A DNA stretch of 5,604 nt from NCBI GenBank assembly GCA_036511155.1, contig DATCCR010000116.1, positions 1 to 5,604 of the forward strand, written 5' to 3'. Both the position numbers and the translations under genes were made by a program. Below are positions 1 through 5,256 of this stretch, in pieces. Every line of letters starts with the position of its first letter. Within the stretch, counting starts at the first letter, position 1. The stretch is from Bog-756 sp036511155. GTDB taxonomy: Bacteria; Actinomycetota; Acidimicrobiia; Acidimicrobiales; RAAP-2. Below the pieces are notes generated by a model. It made no database searches, was not told the DNA's origin, and saw nothing but the letters and a program-made list of their open reading frames with translations.

Positions 1-648
1 GTCGTGGTCGGTGACGCCGACCCGCTGGTCGACGCCGTGGCCACCCGGGCCCGGGGTCTGCGGACCGGCCCCGGCACCGACCCCACCTCCGACATGGGTC
101 CCCTCATCACCCGGGTCCACCGCGACCGGGTGGCCGGCTACGTGGACTCGGCGCTGGCCGACGGCGCCGAGGTGGTGGTCGACGGACGGGAGGTCACCGT
201 CCCCGGTGGCGAGGACGGCTTCTTCTTCGGCCCCACCCTCGTCGACCGGGTGACCCCGGACATGGCCGTCTACCAGGACGAGATCTTCGGACCCGTGCTG
301 TCGGTGCTGCGGGTCGACACGCTCGACGAGGCCATCAACCTGGTGAACGCCAACCCGTTCGGCAACGGCACGGCCATCTTCACCCGGGACGGGCACTCGG
401 CCCGGCGCTTCCGCCGTGACGTGTCGGTGGGCATGGTCGGCATCAACGTCGCCATTCCGGTGCCCATGGCGTACTACTCGTTCGGCGGGTGGAAGCAGTC
501 GCTGTTCGGCGACGCCCACATCCACGGCATGGAGGGCGTCCGGTTCAACACCCGGCTCAAGTCCATCACCACCCGCTGGCCCGACAGCCGGGGCTCGTCC
601 GGTGCGCCGGCCAACTCGCTCCACTTCCCCTCCGGCGACAAGCGCTGA
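1..648 (+). CDS. mmsA: Methylmalonate-semialdehyde dehydrogenase (CoA-acylating), C-terminal part; 5' end outside window
   Basis: The frame is open from base 1, so this is the last 215 residues of an enzyme usually about 500 long. The family converts methylmalonate semialdehyde, CoA and NAD+ to propionyl-CoA, CO2 and NADH in valine catabolism; the related IolA acts on malonate semialdehyde in inositol breakdown. Visible aldehyde dehydrogenase marks are DMGPLIT near residues 30-36, EIFGPV at 94-99 (the Glu normally contacts the NAD ribose) and NPFGNGTAIFT near 118-128. The MmsA-specific region follows: GINVAIPVPMAYYSFGGWK, then GMEGVRF and TRLKSITTRWP, and a tail of about 20 residues ending in FPSGDKR. 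The catalytic Cys and most of the nucleotide-binding fold lie upstream and cannot be checked. The next gene starts 14 nt after the stop, which suggests an operon. Family assignment is firm; valine versus inositol or other use is not decided by this sequence. Confidence 0.93.
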   Translation, partial: VVVGDADPLVDAVATRARGLRTGPGTDPTSDMGPLITRVHRDRVAGYVDSALADGAEVVVDGREVTVPGGEDGFFFGPTLVDRVTPDMAVYQDEIFGPVLSVLRVDTLDEAINLVNANPFGNGTAIFTRDGHSARRFRRDVSVGMVGINVAIPVPMAYYSFGGWKQSLFGDAHIHGMEGVRFNTRLKSITTRWPDSRGSSGAPANSLHFPSGDKR

Positions 649-662
649 GGCGGCGGGCGACC

Positions 663-1484
663 ATGGCGACCCTGGAGATCGACAACGACGGCGTGACCAT
701 CCACGTGGAGGTCGCCGGCGAGGGCCGCCCCGTGGTGCTCCTCCACGGGTTCCCCGACTCGGGGGCCTTGTGGCGGCACCAGGTCCCGACCTTGGTCGAC
801 GCCGGATTCCAGGTGATCGTGCCCGACTTGCGGGGCTTCGGTGCCTCGGGAGTCCCGCCTGCCGTCGAGGACTACTCCATTCTCCATGCCATCGGCGACA
901 TCGTGACCGTGCTCGACCACCTCGGCATCGCCCGGGCCCATGTCGTCGGCCACGACTTCGGCGCGGCGACGGCCTGGGCCATGGCCGCATTCCTGCCCGA
1001 CCGGGTCGACCACCTGGTCGCCCTGTCGGTGGGTCAGGCCTCGGCCTTCCGGTCGGTGGGCGTGCCCCAGATGGAGAAGTCCTGGTACATGTTCTTCTTC
1101 CAGTTCGCCGGCGTGGCTGAGGAGTGGCTGTCCTCCGACGGCTGGGCCAACTTCCGGGCCTGGTGCCACCACCCGGACGCCGACGCCATCGTGGGCCGAT
1201 GGGAGGCTACCGGCACGCTGACCGCCGCCCTCAACTGGTACCGGGCCAACATCCCGCCCGACGGCTTCATCGCTCCCCCGCTCGAGCTGCCGCCGGTGGA
1301 GGCTCCGACGCTCGGGGTGTGGAGCAGCGGCGACTTCGCCCTCACCGAGGAGCAGATGACCCGGTCCGGTGAGTACGTGTCCGGCCCGTGGCGCTACGAG
1401 CGGGTCGAGGGCCCCGGACACTGGATGCAGCTCGAGGCGCCGGACGAGGTCAACCGGCTGCTGCTCGACTTCCTGCCGTCCTGA
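663..1484 (+). CDS. Alpha/beta hydrolase, soluble epoxide hydrolase type
   Basis: This 273-residue cytosolic protein (no signal peptide or membrane segment) has a complete epoxide hydrolase active site. HGFP at 28-31 is the oxyanion-hole motif and GHDFGA at 96-101 gives the nucleophile Asp98. Asp224 in GDFAL is the likely acid and His253 in GPGHW the base. The two lid tyrosines that open the epoxide ring also appear: Tyr142, in a segment ending FFQFAGVAE that I align with Tyr383 of human soluble epoxide hydrolase, and Tyr193 in LNWYRAN, aligned with Tyr466. The Asp nucleophile rules out an esterase. The two tyrosines, and Phe rather than Arg or Trp after the Asp, argue against haloacetate or haloalkane dehalogenases. 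The expected product is a vicinal diol; the substrate is unknown. The ATG at 663 is chosen because family-like sequence starts there and earlier in-frame starts lie inside the dehydrogenase gene. It has only a weak ribosome site (GAGG at 647-650) and may rely on coupling to mmsA. Confidence 0.88.
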   Translation: MATLEIDNDGVTIHVEVAGEGRPVVLLHGFPDSGALWRHQVPTLVDAGFQVIVPDLRGFGASGVPPAVEDYSILHAIGDIVTVLDHLGIARAHVVGHDFGAATAWAMAAFLPDRVDHLVALSVGQASAFRSVGVPQMEKSWYMFFFQFAGVAEEWLSSDGWANFRAWCHHPDADAIVGRWEATGTLTAALNWYRANIPPDGFIAPPLELPPVEAPTLGVWSSGDFALTEEQMTRSGEYVSGPWRYERVEGPGHWMQLEAPDEVNRLLLDFLPS

Positions 1485-1486
1485 GC

Positions 1487-1532
1487 CCGGCCCGCCCGGT
1501 TCCAGGCCTGGAGTGGCCCGGGGCGGGGCCGG
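1487..1532 (+). terminator. Candidate GC-rich hairpin terminator after the epoxide hydrolase gene
   Basis: The left arm CCGGCCCGCCCGG (1487-1499) can pair with the right arm CCGGGGCGGGGCCGG (1518-1532), leaving two single-base bulges. The loop contains a further perfect palindrome, CCAGGCCTGG (1502-1511). There is no T tract after the hairpin, which is common for actinobacterial terminators but weakens the call. Its place just after a stop codon and before a candidate promoter for the next gene supports a transcript end. GC-rich DNA forms such pairings by chance fairly often. Confidence 0.42.
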
Positions 1533-1550
1533 TTCCGACGCACCGACCAG

Positions 1551-1556
1551 TAGCCT
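1551..1556 (+). promoter_or_regulatory. Candidate -10 hexamer (TAGCCT) for leaderless transcription of the second hydrolase
   Basis: TAGCCT matches the TAnnnT pattern of actinobacterial sigma-70 type -10 elements. Seven bases separate it from the GTG at 1564, so transcription would begin on or next to the start codon. No ribosome site is visible before that GTG, as expected for a leaderless mRNA. I see no convincing -35 element. Confidence 0.5.
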
Positions 1557-1563
1557 CGTCGGG

Positions 1564-2514
1564 GTGACGACCTTGGCAGGAGTCCCCCACACGTCGCGGA
1601 CCGTCGACCTCGCCGGCCCCGTCCACTACCTCGACTACGGCGGCCCCGACGGCGCTCCGGTGGTGGTGGGCGTCCACGGTCTGGGCGGCTCCCATCTCAA
1701 CTGGGCGGCGGTGGCGCCCCACCTCATCGGCCGAAGCCGCCTGGTGGCCGTCGACCTCCTCGGGCACGGGCACACCCCGACCGCCGGTCGCTCCCCCGAC
1801 GTAGAGGGGCACGTCGCCCTGCTGGCCGGCTTCGCCGCCGAGGTGTCGGACCGGCCGGTCATCCTGATGGGCAACTCGCTCGGCGGCCTGGTCGCCGCAT
1901 TGACGGCCTCGGCCGCCCCCGACCGCGTGGCCGGGCTGATCCTGGTCGACCCGGCGCTGCCCACCGAACGGCTCGGGATGGTCCACCCACGGGTGCTCTC
2001 GAACTTCGTGCTGTGCTCGGTGCCCGGAGTGGGGGAGCGCTACCTGAACGCCCGCCGCAACCGCTCCACGGCCGAGCAGAAGGTGCGGCGGGTCCTCGGC
2101 GCCACCTGCGTCGACCCGGCCCGGGTGCCCGTCGACGTGGTCGACGCCCACATCGCCTTGACGGAGGCCGGCGACCGCGCCGCCGGCGACCGCGCCTACC
2201 TGGCCTCGGCCCGGTCGCTGTCGTGGGTCATGGCCCGCTCCGGTCCCACCATGGTCCGGCTCGACGCGCTCGACCTGCCCGTTCTGCACCTCCACGGTGC
2301 CCGCGACCTGCTGGTCCCGCTCGCTGCGGCCCGGCGCATGGCCGAAGGTCGCCCCAATTGGCAGCTCGAGGTGGCCCGGGACATCGGGCATGCCCCCATG
2401 CTCGAGACCCCGGTATGGACGGCGCTGCGCATCGACGAATGGCTCGACGGGGCCGGAGCCGAGGCCTGGGCCCGGGCCGGCGGCCCGGACGAGCCCGCGC
2501 CGCCCGCCCGTTGA
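1564..2514 (+). CDS. Alpha/beta hydrolase, serine type (esterase/lipase-like)
   Basis: This is a 316-residue hydrolase with a Ser-Asp-His triad. HGLGG at 38-42 forms the oxyanion hole, GNSLGG at 103-108 gives the nucleophile elbow with Ser105, Asp248 in HGARDLLVP is the likely acid, and His276 in IGHAPMLE the base. Residues from about 134 to 235 form the cap that sets substrate choice; its sequence does not tell me the substrate. Esters, thioesters or C-C bonds (as in meta-cleavage product hydrolases) are all possible. There is no signal peptide, so it is probably cytosolic. The C-terminal tail beyond about residue 300 is Ala/Pro/Gly-rich and probably disordered. The GTG at 1564 is preferred because family-like sequence starts soon after and a -10-like hexamer lies 7 nt upstream; the frame stays open further upstream, but only inside the previous gene. 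It is not a recent duplicate of the preceding hydrolase: the nucleophile differs (Ser versus Asp) and the caps do not resemble each other. Confidence 0.86.
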   Translation: MTTLAGVPHTSRTVDLAGPVHYLDYGGPDGAPVVVGVHGLGGSHLNWAAVAPHLIGRSRLVAVDLLGHGHTPTAGRSPDVEGHVALLAGFAAEVSDRPVILMGNSLGGLVAALTASAAPDRVAGLILVDPALPTERLGMVHPRVLSNFVLCSVPGVGERYLNARRNRSTAEQKVRRVLGATCVDPARVPVDVVDAHIALTEAGDRAAGDRAYLASARSLSWVMARSGPTMVRLDALDLPVLHLHGARDLLVPLAAARRMAEGRPNWQLEVARDIGHAPMLETPVWTALRIDEWLDGAGAEAWARAGGPDEPAPPAR

Positions 2515-2523
2515 ACCGGTTCA
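2512..2523. repeat. Perfect 12-bp palindrome spanning two convergent stop codons
   Basis: TGAACCGGTTCA is identical to its reverse complement. Its first three bases are the stop of the plus-strand hydrolase, and its last three, read on the other strand, are the stop of the acyl-CoA synthetase. It may help terminate transcription from both sides, but the perfect dyad leaves little room for a loop (about 4 bp of stem), so any hairpin would be weak. Confidence 0.55.
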
Positions 2524-4056
2524 GTTGACTTGGCGCTCCAGCCCTTTCCAGTAGGGCGCGCGGAGGCGGAACTTCTGGAGCTTTCCCGTGGCCGTGCGGG
2601 GTAGTTGCTCGCGCAGTTCGACCTCCTTCGGGCACTTGTAGCCGGCGAGCACCGTCTTGCAGTGGGTGATCACCAACTCCTCGGTGACGCCGCTGGACTC
2701 GTCCACCACGACCAGGGCCAGCACCATCTCGCCCCATTTGTCGTGGGGTACGCCGATGACCGCCACCTCGACCACGCCACCTAGCGAGAAGATGGCGTCT
2801 TCGACCTCGATCGACGAGACGTTCTCGCCGCCGGTGATGATCACGTCCTTCTTGCGGTCGAGGATGCTCAGGTGCCCCTCCTCGTCGAGCAGACCGCCGT
2901 CGCCGGTATGGAACCAACCGCCGGCCAGGGCGGCGGCGGACTCTTCGGGTTGGCGCCAGTACCCGGCCATCACGGTGTTCGAACGGGCCAGCACCTCGCC
3001 GTGCTCGTCGATGCTGATCTCGGTGCCGACAGCCGGCGCGCCGGCACGCATGAGTTTGCGGGCCCGTTGGTCGGACGGGAGTCCGTCCCACTCGGCGCGC
3101 GTGCGGTTGACGGTCAGGAGAGGTGACGTCTCGGTCAGGCCGTAGATCTGGATGAACTCCCAGCCCAGCTCGGACTCGATGCGCTCGATGGTCTTGGACG
3201 GCGGCGGGGCCCCGGCCACCACGATCCTGGTGGTGCCCGCGCCGGGCACCGGCCCGTCCCAGTCGGCGGCGGCCTCGAGGACGGCGTTGACCACGGCCGG
3301 GGCCGCGCACAGGAGCGTGACCCCGTGGCGGCCGACGCGCCGCAGGATCTCGGGTCCGTCTACCTTGCGGAGCGCCACCTGGGTGACGCCCATGGCCGCC
3401 GTGGTCCACGGCATGCCCCAGCCGTTGGCGTGGAACATCGGCAGGGTATGCAGGTAGACGTCCCGGTCGGACACCCCGGTGTGCCACCCGAAGACGGCCG
3501 AGTTGACCCAGCAGTTCCGGTGGGTGAGCTGCACCCCTTTGGGCCGTGCGGTGGTACCCGACGTGTAGTTGATGGTGGCGGTCGCCGCTTCGTCGGACGC
3601 CCACGGCTCCGGCTCCACCCCGGGTACGAACAGTTCGGCATCGGACGCCTCGCCGAGCACGTAGCGCCGCTCTGGGCCGATGCCGGCCAGGGCCTCGTCG
3701 AGCTCGGGGTCGACCAGGAGCACCGAGGCACCGGAGTGCTCGAGGATGTAGTCGACCTCGGCCCGGGCCAGTCGGAAGTTGACGGGCACAAGGATCCGGC
3801 CCCACCCGGTGACACCGAAGAACGAGGTCAGGAGGCGGGCCGAGTTGTGGGAGACCACGGCCACCCGCTCGCCGGGGGCGATCCCCATGCGGTCGAGGCC
3901 GGCGGCCTGGGCTCGGGCCCGGTCGGCCAACTGGGCGAACGTGAGCGGGGCCCACGGTTCGGCGGGCTGGTCGGGCTCGTCGACGAGTGCGACGCGGTCC
4001 GGATAGGTGACTGCCGCCCGGTCGAGGAACTCTCGGACATTGAAGTGCACGTGCAT
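2521..4056 (-). CDS. AMP-forming acyl-CoA synthetase (ligase), ANL superfamily
   Basis: This 511-residue enzyme activates a carboxylic acid with ATP to an acyl-adenylate and then makes the acyl-CoA thioester. All core motifs are intact: the P-loop YTSGTTARPKG (164-174), FHANGW (208-213) at the acyl pocket, IYGLTETSP (304-312), HTGDGG (383-388, Asp386 binds ribose), the hinge DRKKD (400-404), GGENVSSIEVED (409-420) and PRTATGKLQK (486-495) with catalytic Lys492. The length is normal for the family. FHANGW and overall appearance place it near medium/long-chain fatty acyl-CoA synthetases and methylmercaptopropionate-CoA ligase (DmdB) relatives, but the substrate cannot be read from motifs. No signal or membrane segment is present. 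The ATG at 4054-4056 has a strong ribosome site, AGGGGGA, 4 nt upstream. The gene is divergent from the 2-hydroxyacid dehydrogenase gene and shares its control region with two dyad operators, suggesting regulation by an effector-binding dimeric regulator. Confidence 0.93.
   Translation of the reverse strand: MHVHFNVREFLDRAAVTYPDRVALVDEPDQPAEPWAPLTFAQLADRARAQAAGLDRMGIAPGERVAVVSHNSARLLTSFFGVTGWGRILVPVNFRLARAEVDYILEHSGASVLLVDPELDEALAGIGPERRYVLGEASDAELFVPGVEPEPWASDEAATATINYTSGTTARPKGVQLTHRNCWVNSAVFGWHTGVSDRDVYLHTLPMFHANGWGMPWTTAAMGVTQVALRKVDGPEILRRVGRHGVTLLCAAPAVVNAVLEAAADWDGPVPGAGTTRIVVAGAPPPSKTIERIESELGWEFIQIYGLTETSPLLTVNRTRAEWDGLPSDQRARKLMRAGAPAVGTEISIDEHGEVLARSNTVMAGYWRQPEESAAALAGGWFHTGDGGLLDEEGHLSILDRKKDVIITGGENVSSIEVEDAIFSLGGVVEVAVIGVPHDKWGEMVLALVVVDESSGVTEELVITHCKTVLAGYKCPKEVELREQLPRTATGKLQKFRLRAPYWKGLERQVN
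4046..4055. repeat. Perfect palindrome overlapping the synthetase start codon
   Basis: TGCACGTGCA is a perfect 10-bp palindrome covering the first codons (Met-His-Val-His) and most of the start codon of the acyl-CoA synthetase gene. A related dyad, GTGCA-CGA-TGCAC, lies at 4129-4141. The pair might be a second operator type, but the sequence here is also constrained by coding, so a chance origin is possible. Confidence 0.3.
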
Positions 4057-4060
4057 GGCT

Positions 4061-4067
4061 TCCCCCT
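4061..4067 (-). promoter_or_regulatory. Ribosome binding site of the acyl-CoA synthetase gene
   Basis: On the minus strand this reads AGGGGGA, followed by AGCC and then the ATG. It is the only clearly strong Shine-Dalgarno-like site in the window and fixes the start at 4056. Confidence 0.7.
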
Positions 4068-4086
4068 GGCGCCGGTGTGGCCCTCC

Positions 4087-4115
4087 AATCTACGCCTACC
4101 CGGACGGGCGGTCCG
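4087..4115 (-). promoter_or_regulatory. Candidate promoter of the acyl-CoA synthetase gene
   Basis: On the minus strand, TAGATT (4092-4087) fits a -10 element. CGGACC (4115-4110) is a weak -35 match with the GAC core, at a spacing of 17 bp. Transcription would start near 4080, giving a leader of about 24 nt that contains the ribosome site. The -35 match is poor, so only the -10 is reasonably supported. Confidence 0.42.
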
Positions 4116-4128
4116 TGGTGGCACCGCA

Positions 4129-4141
4129 GTGCACGATGCAC
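4129..4141. repeat. Short dyad GTGCA-N3-TGCAC upstream of the synthetase promoter
   Basis: The arms of 5 bp are perfect and separated by CGA. The dyad is centred about 55 bp upstream of the inferred synthetase transcription start and resembles the palindrome over the start codon at 4046-4055. It could bind a regulator, but it is short. Confidence 0.28.
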
Positions 4142-4182
4142 GGAGGAGCGTCGGTTCGCGGAATCCTGTTCGGGGTCGTGGT

Positions 4183-4200
4183 GGTATCTGATCTGATACC
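4183..4200. promoter_or_regulatory. Operator-like dyad, box 1 (GGTATC-N6-GATACC)
   Basis: The sequence GGTATCTGATCTGATACC has perfect 6-bp outer arms and a central GATC. Only one of its nine symmetric pairs, T opposite T, fails. It is far less GC-rich than its surroundings and sits mid-way in the divergent intergenic region. With box 2 it forms a 20-bp direct repeat (from 4181 and from 4213) identical at 18 positions. A dyad of this size is typical of dimeric helix-turn-helix regulators such as TetR or GntR families; I do not recognise the specific motif. Confidence 0.65.
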
Positions 4201-4214
4201 GAATTCCTCCAGGT

Positions 4215-4232
4215 GGTATCGAATCTGATACC
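4215..4232. promoter_or_regulatory. Operator-like dyad, box 2 (GGTATC-N6-GATACC)
   Basis: The sequence GGTATCGAATCTGATACC has the same perfect 6-bp arms as box 1 but a less symmetric centre. It starts 32 bp after box 1, about three helical turns, so two bound dimers would lie on the same face of the DNA. Its centre is about 112 bp upstream of the dehydrogenase start codon, rather far for simple blocking of that promoter. Confidence 0.63.
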
Positions 4233-4323
4233 AGTCCCGCGCAATTCCTGGATTCGCCCATCGGATCCCCGTGTGGCCCGACCCGGCTCCGCGGCGCCCC
4301 GGTCACCCCCTGCTGCCCCTAGC

Positions 4324-4329
4324 TAAGGT
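4324..4329 (+). promoter_or_regulatory. Candidate -10 hexamer (TAAGGT) for leaderless transcription of the dehydrogenase gene
   Basis: TAAGGT fits TAnnnT and lies 6 bp before the ATG at 4336, so the transcript would begin at or within a base of the start codon. No ribosome site precedes that ATG. GGTCAC at 4301-4306 has a 17-bp spacing but matches a -35 element poorly. Confidence 0.52.
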
Positions 4330-4335
4330 GCGCCC

Positions 4336-5256
4336 ATGACCCCTCCCCGCGTCGCCGTCGGCCCCTACCCGTCCGTCTTCGCCACCGACGCGGTGCGCGA
4401 CGGTGGGGGCGACGTGGTCGACCTGGCCGAGCGACCCGACAGCCTGGTGTGGCTGGACCCGGCCGACGTGGCCGGCCTGATCACCTGGCTGGCCGAGGTA
4501 CCTGACGTCCGGTGGGTCCAACTGCCCTCCGCCGGCGTGGAGCGGGTGGCGGAAGCCGGTCTGCTGGACGACGAGCGTATCTGGACATGTGCCAAAGGTG
4601 CCTACGCCGAGCCGGTGGCCGAGCACGCACTCACCCTGGCCCTGGCCGGCTTGCGCCACCTGCCGTCCCGGGTGGCGGCCCGGTCCTGGGGGATCCCGGC
4701 GGGCACCAGCCTCTACGACCGCAAGGTGACCATCGTCGGGGGCGGAGGGATCGCCACCTCGCTGCTCGAGCAGCTCGCACCGTTCCGTGTCGAGGCCACC
4801 GTGGTGCGCCGCCGGTCCGACCCGGTGCCGGGGGCGGCACGCACCTTGCCCGTCGAGCGGCTCCACGAGGCCCTGGGCGACGCCCTGGTGGTCGTGCTGG
4901 CCCTCGCCCTCACCCCCGAGACGACGGGAATCATCGGCGCGGCCGAACTCGCGGCCATGGACGACCGGGCGTGGTTGGTGAACGTGGCCAGGGGCCGCCA
5001 CGTCGACACCGACGCCCTGGTGGCCGGCCTGCGGGACGGGGCGATCGCCGGGGCAGCGCTCGACGTCACCGAGCCGGAACCGCTGCCCGACGGCCACCCC
5101 CTGTGGGACCTCGACAACTGCATCGTCACCCCGCACACGGCCGACACCATCGAGATGGTGGTGCCCCTGTTGGCCGACCGGATCCGGACGAACGTCCAGC
5201 TCCTGGCGGCGGGGGAGCCCCTGGAGGGCCTGGTGGACGCCTCGGCCGGCTACTAA
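4336..5256 (+). CDS. D-isomer-specific 2-hydroxyacid dehydrogenase, probably NADP-preferring
   Basis: This 306-residue cytosolic oxidoreductase should interconvert a 2-oxoacid and a D-2-hydroxyacid, as glyoxylate/hydroxypyruvate reductases do. The cofactor fold starts with VTIVGGGGIA (131-140), a GxGxxG loop whose last Gly is Ala140. After the second strand comes VVRRR (156-160), with arginines instead of the acidic residue expected for NAD, which suggests NADP. The catalytic set is complete: Arg219 in NVARGRHVDTDAL, Glu248 in ALDVTEPEPLP and His267 in TPHTAD. Spacing from Arg219 to the DV motif equals that of E. coli SerA (24 residues). QLPSAGVER (62-70) and KGAYAEPVAEHAL (87-99) belong to the substrate domain. 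From memory, actinobacterial relatives share the Ala and the KGAYA(E/Q)PVAEHAL motif, so these are probably subfamily traits. There is no ACT domain, which argues against SerA itself. The substrate is unknown. The start at 4336 is supported by the -10 hexamer just upstream. Confidence 0.88.
   Translation: MTPPRVAVGPYPSVFATDAVRDGGGDVVDLAERPDSLVWLDPADVAGLITWLAEVPDVRWVQLPSAGVERVAEAGLLDDERIWTCAKGAYAEPVAEHALTLALAGLRHLPSRVAARSWGIPAGTSLYDRKVTIVGGGGIATSLLEQLAPFRVEATVVRRRSDPVPGAARTLPVERLHEALGDALVVVLALALTPETTGIIGAAELAAMDDRAWLVNVARGRHVDTDALVAGLRDGAIAGAALDVTEPEPLPDGHPLWDLDNCIVTPHTADTIEMVVPLLADRIRTNVQLLAAGEPLEGLVDASAGY

Noticed and set aside
474..1592. A 372-residue open frame on the minus strand opposite the dehydrogenase and epoxide hydrolase genes
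   Set aside because: The translation is Gly/Val/His-rich with no recognisable motif, while the opposite strand encodes two clear enzymes with full active sites.
663..2514. Tandem duplication of alpha/beta hydrolase genes
   Set aside because: The two proteins use different nucleophiles (Asp98 versus Ser105), have dissimilar caps and belong to different branches of the fold.
3325..4191. A 288-residue plus-strand frame opposite the synthetase
   Set aside because: It mirrors the synthetase codons (Gly/Val/Asp/Glu-rich antisense product), has no domain, and runs out into the control region.
4199..4210. GGAGGAATT on the minus strand, resembling a ribosome binding site between the two dyad boxes
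   Set aside because: No ATG, GTG or TTG follows at a suitable distance with a sensible reading frame, so it is not taken as a gene start.
4183..4232. The two dyads read as RNA hairpins (riboswitch or tandem terminator)
   Set aside because: Each would have a 6-bp stem with a 6-nt loop and no T tract, and the inferred transcription starts of both flanking genes lie outside them. A DNA operator explains the symmetry and spacing better.
2228..4306. A 692-residue open frame on the minus strand
   Set aside because: It overlaps the real acyl-CoA synthetase in another frame and its product is an Arg/Gly/Pro-rich string with no domain. Long stop-free shadow frames are expected at this GC content.
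4303..5136. A 277-residue minus-strand frame opposite the 2-hydroxyacid dehydrogenase
   Set aside because: It is an antisense shadow; the plus-strand protein has all its catalytic residues.
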